In this document: in pieces, positions 39,090-50,986 of the stretch | Position numbering within the stretch: position 1 is the first letter of the stretch | Layout: each line of letters starts with the position of its first letter | Source of the DNA: Pseudoscleropodium purum | Taxonomy: Eukaryota > Streptophyta > Bryopsida > Hypnales > Brachytheciaceae | Length of the DNA stretch: 64,000 nt | Assembly (NCBI GenBank): GCA_963969395.1 | Contig: OZ017803.1 | Span: 310,001-374,000, forward strand | Direction: 5' to 3' | Made by a program: the position numbers and the translations under genes | Notes under the pieces: model-generated | Told to the model about the DNA's origin: nothing | What the model saw: only the letters and a program-made list of their open reading frames with translations | The model's database searches: none

Positions 39090-39503
39090 ATGGATTCACA
39101 AGACCCTGACGATTGGCAATTGCCATTATCGCAATTACCGGTTGTTCCAAATCAACCATCTTCATCAAGACTGCGTATGCAAGATGATGCTGGACCTTCT
39201 GAACGTCATGTTCAACCACGAACAGATCTAGGTAACCAGCAAACTTTATTGCCAGTTTTGCAATTGGATAAAAAGTCTTTGGTGATCGTTTTGGAATCTG
39301 AACCCGTGCTTTCCGAGAACTATCAAATGGTGTTTGAAGGGTGTTTTGAAAACAACGGTGAAGAACAAATGGTCACCTGTATTTCCAATGAAGTAGGCCA
39401 ACGCCTTTGGCTTCAAGGACCACTCAATTTATTGACCGCGGAACGGAGAGCTAAATACATTGCTGCTTTACTTTTGCGTGTTTTGGAGTTCTTAAGTGTG
39501 TAA
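39090..39503 (+). CDS. Hypothetical 137-residue protein
   Basis: An ATG-started frame with balanced protein-like composition: an N-terminal Asp/Gln/Pro-rich part (MDSQDPDDWQLPLSQLP), then a hydrophobic/charged part (KKSLVIVLESEPVLSENY) and an Ala/Leu-rich C-terminus. No signal peptide, membrane segment or known motif. It lies inside the 2.57 kb insertion at 38461-41032, so it may be a protein of that element. The codon composition is better than that of most short frames in the window, which is the only argument for it being real. Confidence 0.4.
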   Translation: MDSQDPDDWQLPLSQLPVVPNQPSSSRLRMQDDAGPSERHVQPRTDLGNQQTLLPVLQLDKKSLVIVLESEPVLSENYQMVFEGCFENNGEEQMVTCISNEVGQRLWLQGPLNLLTAERRAKYIAALLLRVLEFLSV

Positions 39504-41032
39504 AGCAAATGATTATGAAATCAGATTTTGTGGTGTTAAGGTAATGGATTTTAGCCTTTGTTTTAGGATTTTTGGCTACCACCAATTAAATTTTATTCAC
39601 ATTAGATGAAAGTAGTTGATTGTTTACCTTCCTTTTGTTGACTTTGGGATTAGTGGACCCAAAGAAGCATTTGGAATTTAGAATAAGTAGGATTTCAGGG
39701 AGCCTATAGGAATTTAGATGCTCACATGGGCTGATGTGGCCCATGTGGAAGGAGAAAGGGGGAAAGATTCTCTTCTCTCTCGTTGTCGACGTTGGTGTGA
39801 GGGTGTGAGTGTGTGGTGTGTTGTAGTGCAAAGAACCGAAACTTTGTTTGGTTGCTGTGTGTTGGAAAAGACGAATTTGAATACAAAATTTGGTGGAGTT
39901 ATACATGGTGGTGTTGCGCTTCTTTTAACAGTATTTTCACTTGATTTCAATGTTGTATGTAAATTTTATAGGCTTTTGAGTGAGGAGTAGTCTGTTGCTA
40001 CCCAAAAGGAGGAGCAAAGACTTTGTGCCTCTCCTAGAGTCACAAAAATTGTTAGAACAAAGTGAAAATCAAGTAGAATATAGATCAAGTTTTTATCTTT
40101 CTATCAAGCTATCAAACTTCTCATTACCATGTTTTTATCTCAAGTTATGAAGAGAAAGGCGAAGTAGTGTACTACCGCTAGAATTGCATGTAGGTGATCT
40201 TTGAGAGCACATAACTTGTAGGCAGTAGCTTTGTTTCAAGTGAAATTTTTATGCATCAAAGCTTACTGTATTAGCTTTCGAATGAGCTATCTCTTATCTA
40301 AAGTAGAGCTTTAGAACATTTTAGGTGCCCATTTTTGTACTGCTGATTTAAAAGAAGGTGAAAGAGACGATTGGAAGGTTAGAAGGTTGAAGATTGAAGT
40401 GAAGATTTGAAGAGTCAAGTGAAGACTTACCTTGCAAGGACCTAGCCTATGTTGTGGCTTGTGGCTCTGTTATTCCAAGCCAGATTTGGAGGCTCGTTGT
40501 CAATTTGTGTGGTGGGCATGTGGCTTTGTCAATTTTTTGCATTGTAAACCTTGTTTGCGGGTTTGGCCTGACATTGCGTACATGGCCTTACTCCATTTTG
40601 TGTCGTGGGCAACGAAGTGGGGTTGATGGCCCACATGGTTGAATCTTATGTCGTTCTCATGGTGAGACTGAATTGATCACCAGTAGACCGTGAATTTGAA
40701 AGTTTAGGAGCCATATTCACGGACGGTTCAGCTCGTGGTCTGCCGTCCGTTCTACCCGTCCCGTATCCTGTGGTTTCTTATCCCCTCCTTGACCCTTGAA
40801 CCCCTAGAACCATAACAGGATAGGCCAACATGGAGCTGATTCAAGAAAGTTGAAGATTCAAGGTTCGAGAAGACAACGTGTTGAAGATTCGAGGTGCAAA
40901 TGTACGAAAAGACATCCTATTGAAGATTCAAGGTTCGAGACAAGATCAAGCTAGAACCCCTACCCTTAAGTCATTTTTAGCAGCAGCCAGAATTCCTATG
41001 ATTTCCCAAGGCAAACTCCTCTCAATACGACA

Positions 41033-41170
41033 CCGCCCCGCCCGACCGCCCGGCCCCGTGCGTCCGCCTTCCGACGGCGGGAGGGACGTTGCGTCCGCTA
41101 GCGTCCGTGCGTCCGGACGTCCGGAAAACGGACGCTATTTTGGGGCGGACGTAGAGATTCGTCAACCCTG
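41033..41170 (+). repeat. Right terminal block of the giant hAT
   Basis: From CCGCCCCGCCCGACC to GATTCGTCAACCCTG the block matches the right end of copy B almost base for base, including GGAAAACGGACGCTATTTTG. It ends exactly at the AATGTATC duplication. Confidence 0.85.
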
Positions 41171-44039
41171 AATGTATCGACCCAGATTATGTGTAATATT
41201 CTAGACTCAGTCAACACTTTATAGTTTGAATTCTCTAACATATTACTTGCTTGCTTCGTTTTTGCTTAGAAAAGTCACACATGTGAAGGAGTCAACAAAC
41301 ACAGAAAAGCCTGCAAAAATTGAACCAATACCACAAAAGTTGAAACTAGAATTAGTCGGAAGGGAAAAAAACACAATAACCAACATGACACAAATCATGA
41401 TAATCATAAAACAGAAGTGCTGAATGAGAGGAGTTATGACAATGGTCTAATGAATATAAATGATGAAGTATTTGTGCCGCAATTCTTAAAATTTTTTAGG
41501 GCAAAAGTAAGGTTTGTAAAGTACACCTAGGATTAGTTATAGGTCTATAGGAAACCATGGGTGAATTTCGAATTCTTGGCATGACCCTAACCATATGCAT
41601 ATTTTGCGACACTTTCAAATTCTAATAGGCCCATTGTGCTTGTAGTAATTTTCTTTGGGCATATTACATTTACAAATACATTTAGTTAATGTGCAATTGT
41701 CCAAATGACTACTAATATTGATCCTCAAGTTCTAGCAAGATCTTACAATGTTATGCTGAGAATATCATCATTTAATACTGTTTTTATGTTTAATAGAATC
41801 ATCCATTGAGCGTATCCCAACCATGTTTGTTTGTTTACAATGTCATAGTATTGTAGTCTCTACGACAAATTGAATATTGTTGTTGTTTCATTTTTGGCAA
41901 TAATGAAGCGAAGGGAAACAATGGCATTCCTTTCAATAACAAAACCGCTCTTGAGCAAGCCAATACAACAAAGAAGGTTGCACTCTTGTTCTTCTCAGAT
42001 GTGGGATCACTTTCCAAAGTGAATTTTGAAAGTCTTATTAAAGAACAGATTAGAACTTTTTTTAAATTCAACAACAACTTACCAGCTCGAGTTGAAATGT
42101 ACCGAGGAGTTCTATTGATTGGAATGACGTTTGATTTTGACTGATGGTCAATTGATGTCCTGGCAGAGGCCCAACAGAAGTGCACGAAGGAAGAAAGCTA
42201 AGAGGAGGTGGTTGTGTGAACATGGACAAGTTAGCCTTTTATCAAAGCATTCTTTTATGAGTACATGTGTGTGTGGTCGACACTCTTAGAAGCTCTATTG
42301 TTGGCTGTCTTCTTCCTGCTTCCTACATTTCCTTGATGTTAATTGTCTATTTATTCAATTGGGTATAATTAATTTGATTTTAGAATGATTAGGTCAAAAG
42401 ATTATGTTGACTTTTGAAGTAGAGCCTATTTGTTTGTATTCATAATGGTATGCTCTTGTGGTTACAAAATGGCATTGTTCCAAAGAAAGATGATGCCAAG
42501 ATAGAGTAAAATGGAGCCAAAGAATCAAATAGATACCATGGATCTAAAACTTCAGAGGCTAAGGCAGAGGCAATGGTTGAGGCCACAATTGAGGCAGGGG
42601 CAAGGGCAAAAGAGGAAATTCTGCGTAGAATATGTGCCCTTGGTCAAATCCACTTTAAGCATGTTGAAGGTAATCACCATCATCATTGATGATTCATATG
42701 TTTGTCAGCCAAATCAATCATATTCTCTTATTCATATGTTAGTTTTTATTTCCCAAATGCTTTGTTGTCTTATTATTTTTCATACGCTCTATTTCTTGAT
42801 ATTGGTGTAGTATCTAATTTGAAGAATTGATATCATTATTTTTAAAAAGTTGTTTCTTATGATGACCATCATTTCAAGAAATTTTTTACTTGATGTAGAT
42901 GCAAGAGCTAAAGGGCAATGTACAACCGTAAGTCTTCTCATATTTGGAAATAAGGCGGGGATTGAGGGAAATTTCTTGGAATGTAGTAATACAACCCATT
43001 TTTTAGTACTCAAGAGGTGCTTTTCATATGGAGTAGTCCTTTGTGTCGAAACTAGCTAAAAGTGCATACTACACATGCTAGTGTTGAGACTATGTTGCAT
43101 ATTCATATACTTCTTTAGTGGTGAACAGGTTGACTTATGCTAAAAGCATTTGTTTCCAAGTAATTTTAATTTTTTGTTGTTTCAAGAAGTCTGGGTTTTT
43201 AAACATCTAATGATAGGGTTGTTCTCATATATGTAGCTTGCTTTGTTGTCATACATTGAAGTTCGCTGCAAAAAACAGGGGTAAGCCTAGAATCAAGGAA
43301 AATCCCAAGGTAGATATTTTGGAGATGGTTACAACAAGAATGGCAAGATGGAGAATAGACCCTCGAAGGGGATTGTGGAACAATCTCTTAGTGAAGGAGT
43401 TGTTGTGGACAAGATTGATTTTGAAAAGCTTCCTCTTCTCAATCGTATTCCTGTGGTATGCTTCTCTTCCTACCTCTTGCAATAGCATCTTTGTCTCAGA
43501 ACGTGAACTGTAATATGTGCATTAGTCAATGTTTCTTCTTTCTTCAAGATTGGGCTTACTTTAACAATTTTGTAGGAAAATTTGAATTCTTTATAATGGA
43601 ATCAAAGCTTGCTGCTAATACAACTTATTTAGAATGTATTTCTACATATTCTTTGTTTTTTGTTTAATGAGATTTGCTAATGTTGGATAAGGATTGCTTC
43701 TTTGACCAGGTAGGAGATCTTCCGGCATATCAATTGGTAGAACTGATGCCTTCTTGGACTCTTGAACTTTCCAGCTATAAAGTGTGTTTCATTTTGTTTC
43801 CATTATTGATATTTTGGTTGTAAAGTTTCTACATCAGCATACCTATATTACAATCGAGTATTTCTGACTGGCGTTTATATAGATACTCCTCCCAAGCTTT
43901 GTTATTGTGCAATGAGTGCATGTCACGTATTTTAGTGTCTAAGAGTTGTGTTCTTTTCTTGTTTTAGACCGGGAAAGTTTCTATCTATAATGGTGTGAGT
44001 AACATGATTACTTTGGAACCAATACCTGAGTATCCTATT

Positions 44040-45642
44040 GTCGCAGCACAGGGTAGGTAAATTCCCCATTATACTCACAAAAATCGCTCTAGAGTATAAC
44101 TAAGTGATTCTAAAGATCGAACCCACGAGATCCTGTGAAGTATCTAGCTCTATTAAGTAGTTAAGTTCAGTCAGTATCCCAATCTTATTTTCCGGTCCTA
44201 GATCTAGAACCAGAAATACCACCACACCAGATAACTATAGACCGGATTACTCCTTCTTCCGATCCTACTAACTATCCGGTCTGTCCAAATATCCAAATCC
44301 CAGGATCTTACAACTTCCGGTCCTGGAAATCCGTCCTGACCAATCCGGTCCGGATGGTCATCATGTATCCGTAATCCTATCTGGTTTGGTTTTGCCTCTG
44401 TTTCGCCATCAGAGGGGTCGCCGCTTACATTTGAGAGTGGTAGGCCCACCACTCCTTCCGTGACTTATAGTGGCTGAAGACCCACTATCCTACTTCCTAA
44501 ACTCCTAAGCTAATCCGGATCCGGTTTGGTCCTTCACAACAACCCAGATAGCAATCCGGGTTGTAGATCACACAAAGACCTACACTCGACCCTCTCATAC
44601 TACAACGACCTTGATGCTACTTCCGATCCGTGCGAAGATAGGTGGTTACAAGTGTACCCGTCCGTTCCAACATCAACTAAAGTTCTTCCGCTTACCCACA
44701 CGGGTGGTGAGACCTCACAGGAGATTGGACACTCGACCAGATTTCCTACCCGGGAGTTCTAGCGCAGCTAAGGAATCCCTCCCTACCTGCCTAGCCTAAC
44801 AACGGCTTTTTCACCCGGAACCTGGAACTCTAGAAGTGCTGAGGAACTAAGTTCACTCCCAACTTTTAGATACCTACTCACATGCATATAAAATCGGAAA
44901 AGAAAACACCAAGGGGAGAAATCACTCACAAACCGGCTCACACCATCCTAACTCCACATCATACAACCATGTCGCGCTGGAGAGAGACACACAATGAGGA
45001 GAAGAGGAAGGCACAAGAGATTTGCAAAATGAAGACTTCCAGTTCCCATCACAGGAACCAATTTATATACAAAGGGTAAAAACCCTAAAAGTACAAAGCG
45101 GAGCGGAAAACCCGTGGGGGTCCGCCGCCACCCTAATTCAACTTCCGGTCTAACCTAATACTGTTGAGCCGGATCTCGATCCGGATCCGCTCCTACTCCT
45201 AACTCAAATCAAAATCCTATCTATTCTACAACCCTAGATCCTACTGTCGGGCTTCTGCTCTACGGATCCAGCTGCTCGAAGACTTCACTCAAGTTCCGGT
45301 TCCGTTCCTCACGTTCTCTCTCCGATCTCAACCGGAATCAAAGCTTGCAGCACACAAACGCAAAAAACTCTACGACGCGCGCTCAAGGTCGAGTTTGTAA
45401 AAAGGGGTGCAACTGCGAAGGCTCCTCCTTATATAGTCTCTAGACCATTTCCGGTTTGGTCGTCTTGAATCCGGTTCACCCATAATCCGGTCCTAGACCT
45501 AATCCGTGTTGCATTCCGTTTTCGTTGATAGTTACTCCTGATCGGATTAGATCTAAGAGGCCCACTACTTCATGTTCTGTGCTAGTTTTGAGTTTTCCTT
45601 CTTCACCTAATCGGATCCGGTTCCCTAATGGCTAGTTTCCGT
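44040..45642. mobile_element. 1.6 kb insertion in the coilin-like gene, class uncertain
   Basis: TCCTATT occurs on both sides (44033-44039 and 45643-45649) of a 1603-bp segment whose composition differs sharply from its surroundings: GC-rich, with dozens of CCGG, ATCCGG and GGTCC words. Removing it with one copy of the repeat joins the coilin exon codons in frame to TTG followed by a GT donor, so the interval is an insertion. The ends show neither TG/CA nor matching inverted repeats. On the minus strand a good TATA box (CTATATAAGG near 45430) lies about 210 bp inside the right edge, as in the U3 of an LTR, so a solo LTR in minus orientation is one option. A decayed non-LTR element is another. 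No protein found. Confidence 0.7.
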
Positions 45643-48099
45643 TCCTATTTTGGTGCATGTTAAGAAAATCAAAATTTTAAGCTGCAATACCTATTCATGT
45701 TCAATAGTTTGAAGATGAGGATGGAAGTTTGAATGAGGATGTGTTTTTGCCACCTTATACCTCATATGGCACTTTAGAGATTTGTGGACATGGCTCTTAG
45801 CAATGATTTTGACTTCCATTTACAAATTGTAGTTCTAATTGACTTTCAATTTGTGCTCGTGCATACTCTTCTTGTCTATTGTGTTGTGGGCTTATTTTTT
45901 GTTTCAATTTTCGTTCCTGAGTCCTTATTTTTTGCCTTTTCTAGATAAATCTTGCCATGCTTATGGAGCTTAGAGTTGTGGAAGCATGGCTAATTCAAGT
46001 CAATTGTCAATCACAAGAGCCTCTTGATGTGAAAGCAATGATTGTCGACGTTCCAATCACGTCCCTCCAACCTGCAACGATCCCTCAAGAGCCTTCACAA
46101 CCTATTGTAGCTAATTAGTTGAAGACAACCTCAATCGCAGACGGGTCACCCAATGATCAAGCAAAACTTAGAGCTATTGGAGGCAATGAAGGAGTGGTAG
46201 AGTGCTCTTTGACTATGGAACTAGAGTCAATTTTAGAGCAATCAATTAATGCATATACATTGAATGCGATGTGTGAATTTGAAGTTATAAAATGGACTGG
46301 ACTGTGGCGTATCTATGAACTTGCTTGGGTGACATTTTGTTCCATCTTTGATTTGTGGAGTAGGTTGGCAAGAAATTCTTTCTCAAGAGATCAATAATAA
46401 GAAACTGGAGCTTCCTTTAAAAGCTAGCAAAGAGTTGGGAGGACAGAATGGTGATGGCCTAGTATCTATTGATGGTGCAAAAAGATGTAGTCAAATAAGA
46501 GCAGTAGAAATTAGCAAGAAGAAGCCTCGAGTGCCTAGTGCTCCCATCATTCGGCATTGGTACATGCGGATAAGTGTCTTGGGTCCTACTATGGCTTTAC
46601 TAAAAGCTGGCCAAAATTTGTCAATAAATAGGATCCCGAGTTGGTGATCTTGAAACAATTTTTTACAATTTAGTTGAATCCATGTCCACTAACCGAATGC
46701 ATCTCTAGAAAATGTCCTTGACAGATCATGGATTTTCGTGATTGCCCGGATTGTTGGCTTGGCATGCATTGCTTGACTAGTGAGAATATGTCTTGAGAGA
46801 GACTACATTGAACTACTGGAATTTGTCATTAGTTGTGGTTTACAAATATTTGAACCTAAAATTCATTTTTAAAGTCATGTTTGCACTGACATGAATTTAG
46901 TTTTGGAATGTTTGCACTAATGCACAAATATTGGAATTAATTTAGATACACCATCGAATGGATTCAGGTTTGTTTTTTAGTTAACCCAAGAAGGACATCA
47001 TAGACTAAATGTCTGTAGAAATGAAGAATGTGCTTGTTGATCCATAATGTTGACTATTTTTGTTTGACTACTTTGGTCATGTCATTCCAAGGTTAAAAGG
47101 AGTGGTGTTAATGAGGCTTGTAGGAATGCATTTTGGCACATCCAGTTTGAACTAAATTTGGTTTGCTTATCAGAATACCACTCTTAAGAGGTGTAGGCAT
47201 AACTTACTTTCACTTTAATTTGCAAACACCACCCCTTACATTATGTGTAGCATACTTGAAGGTAACTACATCTAATTATGACACCTACTTGAATATGACA
47301 CTCCCAAATCTTGTATATTGAATGCATATTGATTTAAAAATGTGAACCACATGAACATTAGAATTTGTATGTGTTTTAGATCATCTACCAAAAAATTTTT
47401 GAACCCTTATAATTTTTACACATGGTGTTGAAATTAAGCATTATTTGATGTTTTGGAATCTTTTTTGATATTCTAACTAGAATATTTGAAAATTTGACTA
47501 TATATTAAGTAAGAAATATGCTCATGTAACAAATGATTTAAAACTACTCATGCAACACAATATATGGAATCCATTGTTTATAAATTCACATTTGATTACT
47601 TCTCGAAAATGATTGATTTATCATTGGCCGATTTTAGTGATCTCATTCATATTTTGGAAAAGTACCAATCATTCATTTGTTATTAATTGTGAAAAGACAA
47701 GTCCTATCACCAAAGTACTATGCCAAAAATGGTTTGATTCATAGACCAATAGGTGCATTCTTCATTTCTATAATAATCTTAAAAACCATCCATTGGCCAC
47801 TTTTTGGTTTATACAATGTTTCACAATTGATCCTTGACAAAAAATTAAAAGACCAATTTGAAAAAATTTATAATGCATAATAGTAGGTCTAACAATGCTA
47901 TTTTTTCTTAAATCCCTTATAGTCTTTTTTCTTTCCATGAATATATTACTCAATGTCCAATGAATTTTAATTGAATGATAATAACCTTACAAAATATACA
48001 TCATCCACCTTATTAAATGCCTAAGGCCTTTTCTGAGCTTCTAGAAATTTGCTCTAAATTGAGCAATAAGCCAACATTTTGATAAGTTTTATAAATTTT

Positions 48100-48450
48100 T
48101 CTTGAATTGTAACTATACAAATTCAAACTAAACATGTTAGAGATCACATAGGAAAAGAAAACACAACAATATCACTTATGGATTGAAAGATTATAATTTT
48201 TTATCATGAGGGTGTTAAAACTACAAAAATGATTTGAAGTCTTTCAATCCTTTGTTCACATGTCAAATCTAAAAGGTTGATCACCAAAAAATATGAGGTT
48301 AAAGGGCCTAACATGTATAAATCCAATTAATTTATGGCTTTTTAAAATGTATTTTACAATTTTTTTAATTAGATTTTTAATCTGATTTTTTCTCTAAGAT
48401 CTAGTATATTTGAGGCTCATTTCTAAGATTGCAATGGAAAACTTTGCATA
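48100..48450 (+). repeat. Copy of the repeat family found at 13780-14700
   Basis: Shares AACACAACAATATCACTTAT, GATTGAAAGATTATAA, ATGATTTGAAGTCTTTCAAT, ACATGTCAAATCTAAA and GAGGCTCATTTCTAAGATTG in order with the cluster near 13.8-14.7 kb (partly inverted there). Unclassified, non-coding. Confidence 0.5.
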
Positions 48451-48660
48451 CAAATCTAAGAATTGCAACTCTCAATTATCCAAAGTATCTCTCACTTGAA
48501 TTATATTCTATATTTCACAATACATCTTGGCCAAATTATAACTTGATATAGTCACATAATATTGACAATCATGCCAAAAATGTGACTGTGTACTTTCAAA
48601 AATATAATTACATTCAATCATAAGATTACTAGCAATATTTCATGTGAAATTCCACATTAG

Positions 48661-48943
48661 CCAAAATTATGACTTTCATAAATCGTATTTCACATTAACA
48701 AAAATTATGACGTACAAGGGTCATATTCTATAGTATCAAAAATATGATTCACAAAAGTCAATATCCACATCACTAGAGAATATGAACCACAAGGTTCATA
48801 TTCTACATCAACTAAAAATATAACTCATGAGAGTCATTTTCTTTATTAGCAAAGAATATGAGTCATGAAAGTCATTTTCACATCAACAAAAATATGACTC
48901 ATTGTAGTCATATTCCACGTTGGCTAAAAATATGACTATATGG
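48661..48943 (+). repeat. Degenerate tandem array, period about 38 bp
   Basis: Units starting C(A/T)AAAAATATGA recur at 48661, 48699, 48737, 48773, 48812, 48850, 48887 and 48924, a period of 36-39 bp. Most units contain a small inverted repeat of the form ATGACTCAT...AGTCAT. Eight copies, strongly diverged, with further faint copies to the left. Confidence 0.7.
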
Positions 48944-49980
48944 AATTATATATTTATATGTTGTATAGGCTGGTTTTTTTTGTTGATCAAGCAAGCCAAA
49001 AGAAAGTCGAGCCCCCAAAGAATGTCAACATATACACCATATTTGCAAAATAGTGCTAAATATAGCTAATTTTACTCCTCAACACATATGATTGCATATA
49101 TGACTTAGGTCCAGAGTAACTTGTTGGTAATGACTAGACCCAGTTATATCACAAGTCATCTATAGTGCTTTCTGCGCGAGTCATATTTTGAAATATTACA
49201 ACTTACTACAATCATATTTCGCAATCATAAAATATTCATTTTCTTATAATAGTTCACATTCAACAAGGGATGCTTGAAGTTTAGAAGGATATTTATTACT
49301 CTTATTTTGAGATTTTTATATTGCCATATCTAAGGCAAACTTGTTGTAACTTAATTGTGCAATGTTAAATCTTCCTAAAGTTAAATTGATGGACTTGAAA
49401 ATGTTGAAGCTTGGAATATTGAGCTCTATAGCAAATTAGAATTTGAACATTTTACAGCATTGGACTTTGCATTCTAAAGATCATTACTTCCATTACATGA
49501 TTGTTGTCAACTAAATTGAAATGTTGATGTTGATGTTTACAGCTTGGACCTACAATTCTATAGAGATTACCTTCTACAAGCTTGAATCTAAATCATCACA
49601 TGTATATAAATAATGAATGTTATATTTACCACACTAATAAACATTCCGCACTAATAAACTAAAAAAGATGGGGGTTATATAGGACATTCCTTAGTAAATT
49701 TAGTTCAATGAATCACATGTATATATACTAAATTTTATAAAAATTATAAATATATATTATCAAAATTATTCTATAAGCTCATTTATCATACTAGACACAT
49801 GTCCAACAAGACATTGTTTTATAGTTGTCCTACTTGACAAATATATACAGAAACATGTCTTATAGACTACCATGGATGCAATCATTACAAGAAAATTATA
49901 TCTGTGACAACTAGCTAATATGCAAGTGAGTGTCTTATACAAGTATCCTGCGACTATAGCCTTTTCTATGGGGATGCTAG

Positions 49981-50036
49981 TATTGGAGCTTGTGAGCGTG
50001 AGCCTGTGGGCTTGTGAGCGTGTGAGCTTGTGAGCC
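49981..50036 (+). repeat. GTGAGC cluster, left end of the Mutator-like element
   Basis: Six or so GTGAGC/GTGGGC words in 56 bp, followed by a T-run. Inverted counterpart at 62531-62588. Confidence 0.6.
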
Positions 50037-50986
50037 TCTATTTTTTTTTTTCAATTTAAGGATTGTAATTCTGTTGGAAACCTATGACCATGGAATTAGA
50101 TGTAAAGATCTATATTTTGAATGAACAACAAATGAATATGTCGATATGCGGTTTTGTACCCAAAAAATGAACAAATAGATTTTTTTAAATTGAGATATAA
50201 TTATAATAGATAGTATTTGTAAGCAAATACACAATAATAGGTGTAGTGATTTAGGATGTCTCACTATGAAACACATAAATAAAAAATTGCAATACATCAT
50301 AGCACCATCATAGGGGTGATACTTGTAAAGTCTAAAATAGAAGGAGCGTCAAAAGTGGGCAATAGAGGTTGAATATAAATATGGCAACAACAAAAGTTGT
50401 AAACATTGCAACTTTATAAACATTAAATCATAAATAATAATTTTGAATGATTAAGTGATAAATTTAGTCTTGATCACAAACCTTCATATAAATTTTTAGG
50501 ATGAAAGTGGTCCACCTATTTTATTTTATTTTATTTTAAAATAATTTTGCTTTAAAAAAAATCTTGAACATAGAATATTTAGAATAAATTTACTAGTCAT
50601 ATATTACATAATAGATAAATGTATTAACCCCATAGCAAGTGAGTTGAAATCAATGATCATTTTTGAAGTCAATGTTTTTTTTTTTAATTGTCCTTTTTCA
50701 AATTTTATTTGGTTACAAATAAAAATCGTTTCTAAACAATAGAGTACATAATGAATCCAATGATAGTAGATTAGTAGTGCCATTGAACTCCAAGTTAAAC
50801 TTTGCTTTGTAGAATTTTATAAAACTAAGAGTTGGAGTATGATGTAAGACTCATGATTTAGTATTTTATTTGGGTATAGTTTTAAGTTTTAGGCCATTGA
50901 ATAAAATTGTTGTCACATCATATATAGACAAATTCAATTTAAGAAACAACACAATAGAAATCAATTACCAAATTATAAAAATAAAC
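50037..50986. other. AT-rich DNA inside the element's left end
   Basis: No gene seen. The segment lies between the GTGAGC cluster and the 3' end of the minus-strand methyltransferase-like pseudogene, and would be its 3' flank. Confidence 0.4.

Larger units (their letters stand above)
38461..41032. mobile_element. TG...CA-bounded insertion splitting the hAT right end
   Basis: The hAT right subterminal region is interrupted after CCGTCCGC (38460) and resumes at 41033. The intervening 2.57 kb starts TGTCGTGTTG and ends CAATACGACA, complementary ends with TG/CA termini like LTR-retrotransposon boundaries, and CCGC is repeated on both sides (38457-38460, 41033-41036) as a 4-bp duplication. I found no pair of internal LTRs, primer-binding site or pol gene, so it is either a large solo LTR, a non-autonomous LTR element or a diverged one. 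It contains the 137-codon frame at 39090. Confidence 0.55.
28691..41170 (+). mobile_element. Giant hAT-like transposon, 12.48 kb, with cargo
   Basis: The left end CAAGGTTGATACGACGTCCG and right end GAGATTCGTCAACCCTG are the left- and right-type termini of the same family as copies B and C, in the matching orientation. Immediately outside them is a perfect 8-bp direct repeat AATGTATC (28683-28690 and 41171-41178), the duplication length of hAT elements, which is strong evidence that both ends arrived in one insertion. Inside, left to right: left subterminal CpG-rich block (28691-28916), kinase-like pseudogene (minus), CpG-rich block (30915-31456), AT-rich spacer, second block (34256-34452), hAT transposase pseudogene (plus), right subterminal block split by a later insertion (38461-41032). 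The left terminus has two changes from the CAGGGTTGACA consensus. Without the nested insertion the element would be about 9.9 kb. It is embedded in the coilin-like gene. Confidence 0.82.
27156..46647 (+). pseudogene. Coilin-like gene, interrupted by three insertions
   Basis: Scattered plus-strand exons share order and motifs with plant coilin, the scaffold protein of nuclear Cajal bodies. Supported pieces: 27156-27336 (DNA-binding-domain end RVRRKY, then NEIEKEAGSYQ), a Lys-rich piece near 28080-28385, 41270 onward, 42167-42230 (RPNRSARRKKAKRRW), about 42500-42669 (ICALGQIHFKHVE), 42899-42927, about 43270-43455 (DFEKLPLLNRIPV), 43710-43781 (VGDLPAYQLVELMPSW...SSYK), 43968-44039 (TGKVSIYNGVSNMITLEP), 45708-45800 (FEDEDGSLNED), about 45950-46271, and 46364-46647 (WQEI... 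LGPTMALL). The Tudor-like C-terminal region is the strongest match. Breaks: mobile elements at 27337-27670, 28691-41170 and 44040-45642; an in-frame TAG at 46116-46118; a stop in the Lys-rich piece; a likely frameshift near 43310. The N-terminal exons were not found. Identity is from memory of the family, not alignment. Confidence 0.68.
46648..49975. other. AT-rich intergenic DNA with old repeats
   Basis: No gene seen beyond the end of the coilin-like coding region. It contains a diverged repeat copy (48100-48450) and a degenerate 38-bp array (48661-48943), both listed separately. Short frames such as 47677-47880 have no support. Confidence 0.5.

Noticed and set aside
44204..44762. Open frames in the CCGG-rich insertion
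   Set aside because: They are short, lack known motifs, and fall in a compositionally biased mobile segment.
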